A stretch of 34,670 nt of DNA from an uncultured Hyphomicrobiales bacterium (lineage in GTDB: Bacteria > Pseudomonadota > Alphaproteobacteria > Rhizobiales > Beijerinckiaceae). Every line of letters starts with the position of its first letter. The stretch's first letter is position 1. The translations under genes were made by a program, and so were the position numbers. The stretch lies in the NCBI GenBank assembly GCA_903824185.1, contig CAIJVU010000080.1:1-34670 (forward strand), written 5' to 3'. This document shows, one piece after another, positions 24,596 to 33,484 of the stretch. Below the pieces are notes generated by a model, which saw only the letters and a program-made list of their open reading frames with translations, was not told the origin of the DNA and did not search any database.

Positions 24596-25349
24596 GTGCC
24601 GTCCCCAAATATGCTTCCACCACGCGCGGATCGGATGACACGGTCTGGTAATCCCCCTCCGCCAAAACCTCGCCGCGCGCCAGAACCGTAATCTGGTCTG
24701 ACAGACCCGACACAACCGAAAGATTATGTTCCACCATCAACACGGTTTTGTTATGCGCCACGCGCTTGACCAGCGCGGCAATGCGCTCGACATCCTCATG
24801 CCCCATGCCCGCTGTCGGCTCATCCAGCAAAATCATTTCCGGATCGAGCGCCAAAGTCGTGGCAATTTCCAAAGCGCGCTTGCGGCCATAGGCCAATTCA
24901 ACCGCGGGCACATTTTCAAAGGCCAGCAAACCGACATCATTGAGCAGCTCGCGCGCCTTCTCGTCATAGTCCTTCAACAGCTTTTCCGAACGCCAGAAAT
25001 CAAAGGAGCCGCCCCGCTGGCGCTGCAAAGCCACGCGGACATTTTCAAGCGCCGTGAAATGCGGAAACACCGCCGAAATCTGGAACGACCGCACCAAGCC
25101 CAAACGCGCCACATCCGCCGCCGCATAAGAGGTGATATCGCGACCCTTATAGGTGATGGTGCCGCTGGTCGGCTGCAAAAACTTGGTGAGAAGATTGAAA
25201 CAGGTGGTCTTGCCCGCACCATTGGGCCCGATGATCGCATGGATCGTTCCGCGCTTGACCTGAATATTCACGTTTTTGACCGCAACGAATCCTTTGAATT
25301 CTTTGGTCAGACCATGCGTTTCGAGAATGATGTCCCCAGATAATGCCAT
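24588..25349 (-). CDS. livG: Liv-type ABC transporter ATPase LivG
   Basis: The 253-residue ATPase has Walker A GPNGAGKTT, the LivG-specific middle region (LVRSFQISAVFPHFTALENV), signature AYGRKRALEIATTL and Walker B MILLDEPTAGM. The signature is AYGRK in place of LSGGQ, as usual in LivG proteins. ATG 25349 is chosen because AGGG lies just upstream and the ABC domain begins there; an in-frame start 39 codons earlier is not supported. It is the first gene of the operon, so the promoter must lie in the gap before it. Confidence 0.93.
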   Translation of the reverse strand: MALSGDIILETHGLTKEFKGFVAVKNVNIQVKRGTIHAIIGPNGAGKTTCFNLLTKFLQPTSGTITYKGRDITSYAAADVARLGLVRSFQISAVFPHFTALENVRVALQRQRGGSFDFWRSEKLLKDYDEKARELLNDVGLLAFENVPAVELAYGRKRALEIATTLALDPEMILLDEPTAGMGHEDVERIAALVKRVAHNKTVLMVEHNLSVVSGLSDQITVLARGEVLAEGDYQTVSSDPRVVEAYLGTAHA

Positions 25350-25791
25350 AATAGCCCTAATGCTTGTCTGCGTTTCACGAGAATATCCGGAGTTCTTATT
25401 GGCTCCAGTGCGTGGAATATAGATCACAACTTCTTGCAAGACACAACTGCCTTGCGTCAAGTGCATAGGCCATCACAACCTGTCCGGGATCAAGACCTTA
25501 ACATGTCAGCGTCAACTCTCGGGACCACGCATGCCTTCAGGTTTTGTTCAAAGACAGGATCGGCTTTTCAAACAGCTGTGTTCGGCCCTCATGTCTTCCC
25601 ATGCGCTGATCAATTTTCAGGCACATTTGAAAGACACCATCCGACATCACAGACATCGCGCCCCTGTCACTCAATGGATCTGAAAAGCAGAATTCCAAAA
25701 TCTCGAACGAACACCAAAACGCAAAAAGCGTTCCTGTTCCGCAAACAAGCGCAACAGACGAACAAGGCTTCGAACAACAAGGGTGAGATAG
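25350..25791. other. Non-coding gap between livG and tRNA-Ser
   Basis: About 440 bases separate the livG start from the tRNA 3' end. Open frames here lack ribosome sites and recognisable domains. Apart from the weak promoter candidate I see no repeat, RNA gene or binding site I can support. Confidence 0.5.
25418..25446 (-). promoter_or_regulatory. Possible sigma-70 promoter of the liv operon
   Basis: On the minus strand TTGTGT and TCTATA are separated by 17 bases, about 70 bases before livG. Both hexamers are imperfect, so this is only a candidate. Confidence 0.25.
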
Positions 25792-25883
25792 TGGCGGAGA
25801 CGGAGGGATTCGAACCCTCGAAGCCCATTTCTGGGCTTGCTCATTTAGCAAACGAGTGCCTTCAGCCTCTCGGCCACGTCTCC
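25792..25883 (-). tRNA. tRNA-Ser (GCU anticodon)
   Basis: The minus strand reads GGAGACG at the 5' end, pairing with CGTCTCC before GCCA at the 3' end, so CCA is encoded. The anticodon arm CTCGT-TTGCTAA-ATGAG places GCU at the anticodon, reading AGC/AGU serine codons. A long variable arm (AGCCC...GGGCT) is present, as expected for a class II serine tRNA, and the T arm GAGGGTTCGAATCCCTC is perfect. The 92-base length is normal. Confidence 0.95.
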
Positions 25884-26038
25884 ATAAGGGGTTTCCTAAG
25901 GTCTCGGACCCGCAAGGTCAAGCGAGAATGCCGGATTTCCCTCGCAACCACTCATTTTTGGGAGCATTTGCCGCTTGCAGGCCCGTGGCCTTGTCCTTAA
26001 AAGGCAAGGGTTCGCTTTGGTTAAAGGATTTTGTCTTG

Positions 26039-26485
26039 ATGCGTCGCCCCTGTCTGAACGCCTTTGTCCTGCTGCTGGCAGGTTTTTTTTCGATCCTTGC
26101 GTCACTTCCGGCCCGCGCGGCAGACCCCGTCGGGCTCTGGCTCACCGCTGACGGGGAAGCCAAAATCCGCATTACCCGTTGCGAAAAAGGCCTGTGCGGC
26201 ACAATTACCTGGCTCAAAGAACCCAATGACACCGACGGCAAGCCCAAGCGTGACCGCGAAAATGTCGATCAGGAGCTCAAAAAGCGCCCGATGCTGGGCT
26301 TGGAAATTTTCCACAATCTGCAACAAACCGCCCCCAACAAATATCAAGGCTCACTCTATAACCCCGATGACGGCCGCACCTATGACGGCACATTGGAATT
26401 GGGGTCTGACGGTCTCATCAAAATGAAAGGCTGCGTGTTTGGCGGCGTGATTTGTGATGACGATGTCTGGAGCCCGACCAAGTAA
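26039..26485 (+). CDS. Secreted DUF2147-family protein
   Basis: The 148-residue protein has an N-terminal signal peptide (MRRP start, hydrophobic LLLAGFFSILASLP, cleavage after ARA near 28). The mature domain starts DPVGLWLTADGEAKIRI and contains CEKGLCGTITWL, a DUF2147 hallmark, and the end GCVFGGVICDDDVWSPTK. Four Cys could form two disulfides in the periplasm. The function of DUF2147 is not established; structures show a small lipocalin-like beta fold. ATG 26039 is preceded by AAGGA. It stands alone, 155 bases after the tRNA and pointing away from it. Confidence 0.85.
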   Translation: MRRPCLNAFVLLLAGFFSILASLPARAADPVGLWLTADGEAKIRITRCEKGLCGTITWLKEPNDTDGKPKRDRENVDQELKKRPMLGLEIFHNLQQTAPNKYQGSLYNPDDGRTYDGTLELGSDGLIKMKGCVFGGVICDDDVWSPTK

Positions 26486-26517
26486 AGGCGACAACGCCTC
26501 ATGGTTGGCCACAGCCC

Positions 26518-26985
26518 TCAGACAAATTTTTTCTTGAAGCCCGCATGGCTTTTGGCAAAGCCAAGCCGCTCATAAAAACGATGCGCATCGACGCGTTTCA
26601 GGTTGGACGTTAATTCCAAAGCAGAGGCTCCCATGCGTTGCGCCTCTTTTTCCGCATAAGCGACCAGCAAAGCGCCAATCCCCATCGAGCGCTTGCTCTG
26701 ATCGACTTGCACCGAACGCAATTCCACATGCGGCTTGCCACGCCCCGTGATGCCGGGCAGACGCGACAGCATAAAGGTGCCGACCACATCGCCGCCTGCC
26801 TCCGCAACATAGAGGTGATGATCGGGATGGGCGTCAATTTCTGCAAAGGCCTTTTCGTATAGGGCCTGTGTTTCGGTTGACCACACATCGCCATGTCCGC
26901 CCAATCCATCGGCGGCATGCAACCCGACAAGGGCAGGCAAATCATCACGGGTCGCCAAACGGATCGTGATCGGCATTTGCGTCAT
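26518..26985 (-). CDS. GNAT-family N-acetyltransferase
   Basis: The 155-residue single GNAT domain has the acetyl-CoA-binding motif A around QSKRSMGIGALLVAYAE, then ALELTSNLKRVDAHRFYERLGF, the usual motif B helix and Tyr. GGGAGG lies 5 bases before ATG 26985. The C-terminal NLKRVDAHRFYERLGF resembles enzymes that acetylate small amines or antibiotics, but the substrate is unknown. It is a single gene, with the glutathione transferase 37 bases upstream on the same strand. Confidence 0.88.
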   Translation of the reverse strand: MTQMPITIRLATRDDLPALVGLHAADGLGGHGDVWSTETQALYEKAFAEIDAHPDHHLYVAEAGGDVVGTFMLSRLPGITGRGKPHVELRSVQVDQSKRSMGIGALLVAYAEKEAQRMGASALELTSNLKRVDAHRFYERLGFAKSHAGFKKKFV

Positions 26986-27022
26986 GATTGCCTCCCTCAG
27001 TCTCTCTTGCTTGCGGTTAGGC

Positions 27023-27655
27023 TCAGGCCTTGGGGGCAGGCATCAGCACGTCGGCTTGCTGAAAACCGTCGAGCGCTTCGAAATGCTGCATCCATGCCTC
27101 GACATGCGGATAGGCCGAGAGATCAAACCCGCCTTCGGGCGCATAACGCACCGTGCCGTACAAATCGATATCGGCCATGGTCACATGATCCCCCACAAGC
27201 CAAGTGCGGCCTTTCAGGCTGTCATTGAGCCATTCAAGGGCTGCTTTGCCATCGGCCTCGTAAACAGCCAATGTGGCAGGATCAAGCTGGCGGAAACCGA
27301 GCTTGGCCGCGCGCGCGCGATAGAGATTGATCGACAAGCGATCCCATCCCCATGCCATCCATTGCCGTGCCTCGATGCGCTCTGCCAAAGAGGCACCGCC
27401 GAACTGACCGAGCTTGTCGGCGAGATAGTCGAGGATCACCATCGACTGCACCACATGCTGGCCGTTTGAATGATCAACCAGCAAAGGCACCTGACCAAAT
27501 TTGCTCTTGGCGCGGAAGGCATCGGTTTTATGTTCGCCTGCACGCAAATTCACATGCACATAATCAAAGGGCTCATGCGCCAATGACAGCATCAGCGCCA
27601 CTTTGTAAGCGGGGCCCGACAAATAAAGACCATAAAGTTCGTAACGTGCAGACAT
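27023..27655 (-). CDS. Glutathione S-transferase family protein
   Basis: The 210-residue protein has a thioredoxin-like N-terminal domain. It starts YELYGLYLSGPAYKVALML and contains the cis-Pro and glutathione-contact region FGQVPLLVD, then QSMVILDYLA. The helical C-terminal domain includes WLVGDHVTMADIDLYGTV, the usual N-capping box. Ser at the LSGP position is a plausible catalytic residue for activating glutathione. ATG 27655 is chosen because the domain starts there; an upstream in-frame start would add 15 non-conserved residues. Confidence 0.88.
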   Translation of the reverse strand: MSARYELYGLYLSGPAYKVALMLSLAHEPFDYVHVNLRAGEHKTDAFRAKSKFGQVPLLVDHSNGQHVVQSMVILDYLADKLGQFGGASLAERIEARQWMAWGWDRLSINLYRARAAKLGFRQLDPATLAVYEADGKAALEWLNDSLKGRTWLVGDHVTMADIDLYGTVRYAPEGGFDLSAYPHVEAWMQHFEALDGFQQADVLMPAPKA

Positions 27656-27749
27656 GATGTTTTCCGTTCTCAGGTTATGGTGATGGGCAACATTGAACAA
27701 TCACAGACCCGCCAATGGAGCGGATCCGCATTCGTAAAATAAGATGATC

Positions 27750-29222
27750 TTACTCCAAGCCGATTTTGGCTTTGAGAATATCCGACACCGCTTGCGGATT
27801 GGCCTTGCCGCCGGTCTGTTTCATGACCTGACCGACAAACCAACCCAACATGCCGGGCTTGGTACGGGCCTGTTCGACCTTATCGGGATTTTGAGCCATC
27901 ACCGCATCAACAGCCGCCTCGATCGCGCCCGTATCCGTGACTTGTATCATCCCCCGTTCGGTGACGATCTGGCGTGGATCTCCGCCCTCGACAAAGACGA
28001 TCTCAAACAGATCTTTCGCCATCTTGCCGGAAATGGTGCCCTCGCCGATCAGATCGACAATCGCGCCCAATTGTTCCGCCGAGACTGGTGATTTTTCAAT
28101 GTCCTTGCCCTCTTTGTTCAGACGGCCGAACAATTCATTGATCACCCAATTGGCGGCCATTTTGCCATCGCGGCCTTTGGCCACCGCTTCGAAATAATCC
28201 GCCTGCACACGCTCTGCCACCAAGACACCGGCATCATAGGGCGGCAGGCCGTAATCTTTCATGAAGCGGGCTTTTTTGGCATCCGGCAATTCCGGCAATT
28301 CCGCTTTCAAGGCATCGACAAAGGCCTGATCAAATTCCAGCGGCAGCAAATCGGGATCAGGGAAATAGCGGTAATCATGCGCCTCTTCTTTCGAGCGCAT
28401 CGAGCGTGTTTCCCCTTTGGAGGGGTCAAACAACCGCGTCTCCTGATCGATCGTGCCGCCATCTTCGATAATGGCAATCTGGCGGCGGGCCTCCGTTTCA
28501 ATGGCCTGCCCAATGAAGCGGATGGAATTCACATTCTTGATTTCGCAGCGCGTGCCCAAAGCATCACCCGGACGGCGCACCGACACATTCACATCGGCCC
28601 GCAACGAGCCTTCATCCATATTGCCGTCACAGGTGCCGAGATAGCGCAAAATGGTGCGCAATTTGGTGACATAAGCACGCGCCTCCTCTGAGGAGCGCAG
28701 ATCGGGCTTGGAGACGATTTCCATCAAAGCCACGCCTGACCTGTTCAAATCGACATAGCTCATGGTCGGATGCTGGTCATGCAAGGATTTGCCGGCATCT
28801 TGTTCGAGATGCAAACGCTCGATCCCAACCGTGATCTGCGAGCCATCGGGCAAATCAACGAGAACAATTCCTTCCCCGACAATCGGATATTTATACTGGC
28901 TGATCTGGTAGCCCTGCGGCAGATCGGGATAGAAATAATTTTTGCGGTCAAACACCGAGCGCAAATTGATGGCGGCATTGAGCCCCAATCCGGTGCGCAC
29001 CGCCTGTTTCACACATTCCTCGTTGATGACGGGCAACATGCCGGGCATGGCCGCATCCACCAGCGACACATGGGCGTTCTGATCGCCGCCAAAGGCCGTC
29101 GACGCGCCTGAAAACAATTTCGAATGGGAGGTGACCTGCGCATGGATTTCCATGCCGATCACGACTTCCCAGTCACCGGTTGCACCAGAAATCAGCTTCT
29201 TGGGATCAAGTGTTGCGTTCAT
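27750..29222 (-). CDS. gatB: Aspartyl/glutamyl-tRNA amidotransferase subunit B
   Basis: The 490-residue GatB has the N-terminal block [22 protein letters not shown] (about 17-38), the metal/ATP-binding kinase-like core with [19 protein letters not shown], and the C-terminal tRNA-binding YqeY-like domain. With GatA and GatC it amidates Glu-tRNA(Gln) and, in some bacteria, Asp-tRNA(Asn). ATG 29222 overlaps the preceding small membrane gene by 17 bases, so the two are translationally linked. The open frame extends upstream, but the family's first residues begin at this ATG. Confidence 0.95.
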   Translation of the reverse strand: MNATLDPKKLISGATGDWEVVIGMEIHAQVTSHSKLFSGASTAFGGDQNAHVSLVDAAMPGMLPVINEECVKQAVRTGLGLNAAINLRSVFDRKNYFYPDLPQGYQISQYKYPIVGEGIVLVDLPDGSQITVGIERLHLEQDAGKSLHDQHPTMSYVDLNRSGVALMEIVSKPDLRSSEEARAYVTKLRTILRYLGTCDGNMDEGSLRADVNVSVRRPGDALGTRCEIKNVNSIRFIGQAIETEARRQIAIIEDGGTIDQETRLFDPSKGETRSMRSKEEAHDYRYFPDPDLLPLEFDQAFVDALKAELPELPDAKKARFMKDYGLPPYDAGVLVAERVQADYFEAVAKGRDGKMAANWVINELFGRLNKEGKDIEKSPVSAEQLGAIVDLIGEGTISGKMAKDLFEIVFVEGGDPRQIVTERGMIQVTDTGAIEAAVDAVMAQNPDKVEQARTKPGMLGWFVGQVMKQTGGKANPQAVSDILKAKIGLE

Positions 29223-29562
29223 GACCTTCGTGCTCGCTTTCCATTCCATCTCTGCCTTTGAGCGCATGGGCGATATAGCCCAGTCCCGCCCAGAAAAATC
29301 CGCCCAATACCCTGAAAAAGGCATGGGCACCCCCGAAGAGGAAGCCCCCTTCAAACCAGCTGCCACCCAGCTGGTGCATCAAAAACCCCATCGTAATCCC
29401 CGACAGGGCCGCCGACGGCCCCGCCAAAATCAGCTTGCCCGCCTGATCAGCCCGCCAGCCCATCCATACCCCGATCACCACAACCAGAGGATCGATGAAG
29501 GCATAGAGGATCAGCATGTGAAAAGGCACAAGATCGGTCAGCACCTTTTCCCATGTCAGCAT
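29206..29562 (-). CDS. Small membrane protein between gatA and gatB
   Basis: The 118-residue protein has hydrophobic segments at about 12-36, 41-62 and 75-98, and a polar, acidic/basic tail ([17 protein letters not shown]). It follows the gatA stop by 4 bases and overlaps gatB by 17 bases, so it is translated as part of the operon. I recognise no family. Its position inside an operon for a soluble amidotransferase is unusual, and its role is unknown. Confidence 0.75.
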   Translation of the reverse strand: MLTWEKVLTDLVPFHMLILYAFIDPLVVVIGVWMGWRADQAGKLILAGPSAALSGITMGFLMHQLGGSWFEGGFLFGGAHAFFRVLGGFFWAGLGYIAHALKGRDGMESEHEGHERNT

Positions 29563-29566
29563 GATC

Positions 29567-31087
29567 TCAGACCCACCATTTTTCGGCGGGCGCGAAGGAT
29601 CCCGCCGCCTGCTCGATCACCTCGCCCAGTGCGAACAAGGCCTCTTCGTCAAAGGGACGACCGATCAATTGCAAGCCCAAGGGCAGCCCCTGATCCGATG
29701 TGCCGGCCGGCAAAGCCAGACCCGGCAGGCCCGCCATATTTACGGTGACGGTGAAGATGTCGTTCAAATACATTTCCACAGGATCGGCAGAGCCCATTTC
29801 CCCGATGCCAAAGGCCGGTGACGGCGTCGCAGGCGTCAAAATCGCATCGACACCCGCATGGTAAACCGTTTCGAAATCCTGCCTGATCAGCGTGCGGATT
29901 TTCTGCGCGCGGACATAATAGGCGTCATAATAGCCCGCCGACAAAACATAGGTGCCGATCATGATACGGCGGCGCACTTCTTTGCCAAAGCCAGCCGCGC
30001 GGGTGTTTTCATACATCTCCGCAATGTCTTTGCCATCGACGCGCAAGCCGTAACGCACACCGTCATAGCGCGCGAGATTGGACGAGGCTTCGGCAGGCGC
30101 CACAATGTAATAGGCAGGCAGCGCATATTTGGTGTGGGGCAATGAGACATCGACAATCTTGGCACCCGCATCGCGCAAAAAGCCAATACCCTTTTGCCAC
30201 AAGGCCTCGATTTCCGCCGACATGCCATCAACGCGATATTCTTTCGGGATCCCGATGGTCATGCCTTTCACAGAGCGGCCCACCGCCGCTTCATAATCGG
30301 GCACCGCACGATCCACCGAGGTTGTATCTTTGGGATCATGCCCTGCCATCGAGCGCAATAAAATGGCATTGTCGCGCACCGTGCGGGCAATCGGCCCCGC
30401 CTGATCGAGCGAGGAGGCAAAGGCCACAATGCCCCAGCGCGAGCATCGGCCATACGTCGGCTTGATCCCGACCGTTCCGGTGAAGGCAGCGGGCTGCCGG
30501 ATGGAGCCGCCGGTATCGGTTGCCGTGGCCCCGAGGCACAAGCGTGCCGCCACCGCAGCAGAAGATCCGCCCGACGAGCCGCCCGGCACCAGCAAGCCTT
30601 TTTTGTCGCCTTTCAGGGCTGTGGCCAATCGCGCCTTGTCCCAATTTGGCGGTGCCCATGGGGACACCACCGGCCCCATGGCCGAGGTCTCGTTGGACGA
30701 GCCCATGGCAAATTCGTCATTGTTGAGTTTGCCCAACATCACCGCGCCATCGCGCCATAACTGGCTGGTGACGGTGGATTCATAACGCGGCACAAACCCA
30801 TCCAGAATTTTGGAACAAGCGGTCGTGCGCACGCCATCGGTGGCATAGAGGTCTTTGATGCCCAAAGGCAGACCTTCCAGCGGGCCTGCATCGCCGCGCG
30901 CCAATTTGTCGTCGGATGCTTTCGCCATGGCCAGCGCTTGATCGGGCGTTTCCAGCACATAGGCATTGAGCGCCCGCGCCTCTTCCATGGCCTTCACATG
31001 CGCCTTGGTCAGATCCACGGCGGAAATGGTTTTTGCCTTCAGCGCATCGCGCGCCTCAGCCAAAGTCAAGTCAATCAATTCGCTCAT
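29567..31087 (-). CDS. gatA: Aspartyl/glutamyl-tRNA amidotransferase subunit A
   Basis: The 506-residue amidase-signature enzyme has the complete Ser-cisSer-Lys triad: Lys78 in GIKDLYAT, Ser171 in GGSSGGS and Ser195 in [10 protein letters not shown]. It produces ammonia from glutamine for GatB. Compared with many GatA proteins there is an extra loop of about 20 residues ([19 protein letters not shown], about 146-164) just before the GGSSGGS block. AGGA precedes ATG 31087. Confidence 0.95.
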   Translation of the reverse strand: MSELIDLTLAEARDALKAKTISAVDLTKAHVKAMEEARALNAYVLETPDQALAMAKASDDKLARGDAGPLEGLPLGIKDLYATDGVRTTACSKILDGFVPRYESTVTSQLWRDGAVMLGKLNNDEFAMGSSNETSAMGPVVSPWAPPNWDKARLATALKGDKKGLLVPGGSSGGSSAAVAARLCLGATATDTGGSIRQPAAFTGTVGIKPTYGRCSRWGIVAFASSLDQAGPIARTVRDNAILLRSMAGHDPKDTTSVDRAVPDYEAAVGRSVKGMTIGIPKEYRVDGMSAEIEALWQKGIGFLRDAGAKIVDVSLPHTKYALPAYYIVAPAEASSNLARYDGVRYGLRVDGKDIAEMYENTRAAGFGKEVRRRIMIGTYVLSAGYYDAYYVRAQKIRTLIRQDFETVYHAGVDAILTPATPSPAFGIGEMGSADPVEMYLNDIFTVTVNMAGLPGLALPAGTSDQGLPLGLQLIGRPFDEEALFALGEVIEQAAGSFAPAEKWWV

Positions 31088-31141
31088 GCAACGGTCCTGT
31101 CTGGCCTCAGATCACCGGAAGACACACCTCCCAGCGATTTT

Positions 31142-31588
31142 TCATAAAAAAACAGATGTCGGAATATCGGGATAGGTCAGCACCGGCCCGCAGCGGTGAA
31201 AGCCCGCGCGTTCATAGACATGCCATGCGGCGAACAAGCCCTGTCCGGTCTCCAGCACCAAATGCCCCAAGCCCTCGGCGCGCGCCAGATCCTCGATCTG
31301 GGCAAGAATGCGCCCGCCAATGCCCTGTCCCTGCAAAGCGGGCCGCGTATACATGCGCTTGACCTCGCCGATGCCGCCTGCATGGCGGCGCAAAGCGCCA
31401 CAACTGACCGGCACGCCCTGCGCATCGCGGGCGATGAACACGGTTGTGTCCGGCTGGTTCATTTGTTCGACCGTCATATGCGAACAGACCTCGGGCGGAA
31501 AAAGCGACAAGAGATAGGCATTGAGTTCGGCAATCAGCCCGCGAATGTCATCTTGCAAAGGCTGCTCAATGGCAATGCGCACGGTCAT
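31142..31588 (-). CDS. GNAT-family N-acetyltransferase within the gatCAB operon
   Basis: The 148-residue GNAT domain has motif A RPALQGQGIGGRILAQIEDL and the end GLFAAWHVYERAGFHRCGPV. It starts 3 bases after the gatC stop with GGAG at good spacing, so it is co-translated with gatC. It has no known part in tRNA amidation; a link to a metabolite, protein or tRNA substrate is speculative. A 54-base gap separates it from gatA. Confidence 0.88.
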   Translation of the reverse strand: MTVRIAIEQPLQDDIRGLIAELNAYLLSLFPPEVCSHMTVEQMNQPDTTVFIARDAQGVPVSCGALRRHAGGIGEVKRMYTRPALQGQGIGGRILAQIEDLARAEGLGHLVLETGQGLFAAWHVYERAGFHRCGPVLTYPDIPTSVFL

Positions 31589-31591
31589 GGC

Positions 31592-31879
31592 CTACTCCAC
31601 CACTTTCGGCACGGTGAAAAAGTGATCATCGGCGGCGGGCGCATTGGCCGTGACCTTGTCGGCCATAAAGCCGTCATTGACCACATCGACGCGCTTTTTC
31701 ATCTGCATGGGGGTGACAGAGGTCATGGGCTCGACGCCCTCCACACTCACCTCATCGAGCTGCGCCACGAAATCGAGTATGGCATTGAGCTCGCCTTGCA
31801 AATGCGGCACCTCGTCCTCTGTGACACGGATGCGCGCGAGATGGGCAATACGACGGACGGTCGCCTGATCAACGGACAT
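31592..31879 (-). CDS. gatC: Aspartyl/glutamyl-tRNA amidotransferase subunit C
   Basis: The 95-residue GatC has the family start [15 protein letters not shown], the central [22 protein letters not shown] and the C-terminal [15 protein letters not shown], in which the last residues are near-invariant. It holds GatA and GatB together. GGAG lies 6 bases before ATG 31879. It is the first gene of the operon. The 201-base gap to the UPF0173 gene holds only a weak GGCTG/CAGCC hairpin. Confidence 0.95.
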   Translation of the reverse strand: MSVDQATVRRIAHLARIRVTEDEVPHLQGELNAILDFVAQLDEVSVEGVEPMTSVTPMQMKKRVDVVNDGFMADKVTANAPAADDHFFTVPKVVE

Positions 31880-32080
31880 AGGGGGCTCCGAAACTGCGTG
31901 AAGTCACAAATCAAAAACGGCAAAAAACCCAGCAAAAACAAGATGGCTGCCGAAACAGCCCCGATTTCGCCGAGTCATCGCGTTCTTCTAGCACTTGCGG
32001 ACAGGGCGCCGCAACATCAGCCGCCGCAAAGGTCGCCGACATTCCGGCACGGCCTGCCTCAAGCGCCCGCCCAAATAGGC

Positions 32081-32782
32081 TTAAACCGCGACCTTCTGGC
32101 CTTTTTCGGGCACCAAAACCTTGGTTTTGCTGTCTTTGAGACCCGCAATGAAGTGGTCAGGGGTCTGATCCAACAGGCCAAACGTGCCGTAATGGCAGGG
32201 AATGACGGTTTCAAAGGCGAAATAGCGTTTGACCGCAAGGGCCGCCACAGCGCCCCCCATGGTGAAGCGGTCGCCAATCGGCACCAGACCGATCTGCGGC
32301 TGGTGGATTTCTTGGATCAGGGCCATATCACCGAAAATATCGGTATCGCCCATGTGATAGACCGATTGTCCGCCTTCGGGCTTCACAATCACGCCGTTCG
32401 GATTGCCCAAGGGCACCCCGTTGGCACCGTCAAAATGCGCCGAGGAATGGTCGGCCTTGACCATGGACACCGCAAAGCCATCGAGATGGATCGTGCCGCC
32501 GCTGTTCATCGGGTCGTATTTTTTCAAGCCTTGCGCTGCCAGCCAGACACAAATTTCATAATTGGAGATAACGGTTGCGTCATTTTCGGCGGCAATCGCC
32601 AAGGCATCCCCGACATGGTCGCCATGGCCATGGGTGATCAGAATATGGCTCACGCCCTTGATCGCTTGCGCCCGATCACTGGTAAAGGCCGGATTGCCGG
32701 TGAAAAACGGATCGATCAGCACAGATTTGCCTGCAAAATCGAGCCGAAAAGCCGAATGTCCATACCAAGTGATGTGCATCAT
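32081..32782 (-). CDS. Metal-dependent hydrolase, UPF0173/UlaG-like beta-lactamase fold
   Basis: The 233-residue protein matches the UPF0173 length. The metal ligands are visible: TWYGHSAF, LITHGHGDHVGD (HxHxDH), KADHSS, YHMGDTDIF with the bridging Asp, and a C-terminal CHYGTF. These proteins are metallo-beta-lactamase-fold hydrolases of unsettled substrate. I chose ATG 32782, preceded by GAGG at good spacing, over the ATGs at 32794 and 32956. The frame is open upstream to 32956 through a hexapeptide-repeat stretch, which I take as non-coding minisatellite. Confidence 0.9.
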   Translation of the reverse strand: MMHITWYGHSAFRLDFAGKSVLIDPFFTGNPAFTSDRAQAIKGVSHILITHGHGDHVGDALAIAAENDATVISNYEICVWLAAQGLKKYDPMNSGGTIHLDGFAVSMVKADHSSAHFDGANGVPLGNPNGVIVKPEGGQSVYHMGDTDIFGDMALIQEIHQPQIGLVPIGDRFTMGGAVAALAVKRYFAFETVIPCHYGTFGLLDQTPDHFIAGLKDSKTKVLVPEKGQKVAV

Positions 32783-32797
32783 ATCAGACCTCATTGT

Positions 32798-32905
32798 CCT
32801 GTGGGGCGGGGTGTCGCGCGTGGAAGGGGTTTTCAGAGTGGAAGGCGTGTCGAGAATGGCGGGGTGATCCGGAGTAGATGGGTTGTCCAAAGCGGTAGTG
32901 TTGTC
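32798..32905. repeat. 18-base degenerate minisatellite, six units, upstream of the UPF0173 gene
   Basis: Six successive 18-base units lie between the hydrolase and its upstream flank. Read in the frame of the downstream gene they translate as DNTTAL, DNPSTP, DHPAIL, DTPSTL, KTPSTR and DTPPHR, so the period is exactly six codons with no stop. The copies are diverged. Either it is non-coding repeat DNA with a neutral open frame, or it extends the protein N-terminus. Confidence 0.65.
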
Positions 32906-33054
32906 CTGAGTGGCGGCTTGACCGCAAACCAAGACTTTGCTGCGCCCCTTTAGCATTTCTCAAGCCTGAGAACAAATAGCCACACAGGCGTTCAACAACG
33001 CGCCAGTGTCTTTCTTCATATCTTCGCCAATGGACTCCCTTAGCCCCTACCCCA

Positions 33055-33163
33055 CCCCGCGTCATTGCGAGCGCAGCGAAGCAATCCAGTCTTAAACAAC
33101 CCTATCAATCACTAGCCAAACCATGGATCGCCACGCGGCGTTCCGCCGCTCGCGATGACGCGG
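33055..33163. repeat. Dispersed palindromic repeat (CGTCATTGCGAGCG family), inverted pair
   Basis: The copy at 33055-33089 starts CCCCGCGTCATTGCGAGCG and ends GAAGCAATCCAG. A diverged inverted copy at about 33122-33163 begins CATGGATCGCC and ends GATGACGCGG. Together they form a large hairpin-like element. This repeat type is widespread between genes in many alphaproteobacteria. Confidence 0.75.
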
Positions 33164-33361
33164 AACTGGGTGCGATTGATTGCAACAAGGAAAACGCTCG
33201 CGATGACGCGAGACGGGGGAGAGTGAGTGCAACAAGAAAAGCGCTCGCGATGACGCGGGAGTGTGAGTGCTAATAGGGAAACACGCGCGATGACGCGGGA
33301 GTGTGAGTGCTAATAAGGAAACACGCGCGATGAGGCGGGACTGTGATTGTTGATATAAAAA
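33147..33361. repeat. Tandem array of truncated palindromic-repeat units
   Basis: Five head-to-tail units begin at about 33147, 33195, 33242, 33282 and 33322, with lengths 48, 47, 40, 40 and 40. Each starts with a GCGATGACGCG-like core (the reverse complement of the flanking repeat) and continues with a variable tail such as AGTGTGAGTGCTAATA(A/G)GGAAA. Units 3 and 4 are nearly identical, suggesting recent duplication by slippage. I see no coding frame with a ribosome site. Confidence 0.8.
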
Positions 33362-33398
33362 CGAGCCAAGCGGCGCAATCAGAAGCCCCATCGCCCTA

Positions 33399-33425
33399 CC
33401 CCGCGTCATTGCGAGCGTAGCGAAG
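33399..33425. repeat. Second direct copy of the dispersed repeat, truncated
   Basis: CCCCGCGTCATTGCGAGCG is repeated exactly as at 33055, then TAGCGAAG. The copy then departs from the consensus before GCAATCCAG, about 30 bases from the IS3 left end. Confidence 0.7.
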
Positions 33426-33484
33426 AAGTGGCTCGGTTTGTTTGAACAGATCAGCGTGTCTTGATAAGTGGATTTCTGCCTTTG

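Noticed and set aside
22583-24691. A 702-codon plus-strand frame opposite the binding protein and livF.
   Set aside because: It lies antisense to two well-identified genes of an intact operon and has the same His/Arg/Gln-rich composition as other shadows.
25434-26000. A 188-codon frame crossing the tRNA-Ser gene.
   Set aside because: It runs through the tRNA in antisense and has no ribosome site or recognisable domain.
31196-32953. A 585-codon plus-strand frame across the GNAT, gatC, the gap and the UPF0173 gene.
   Set aside because: It crosses several real genes on the other strand and a repeat, with no domain-like sequence or start signal.
33147-33361. Possible CRISPR array.
   Set aside because: The repeated cores are about 11-16 bases, the 'spacers' are themselves repeated between units, and no cas genes are present. 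It is a tandem repeat of a palindromic element.
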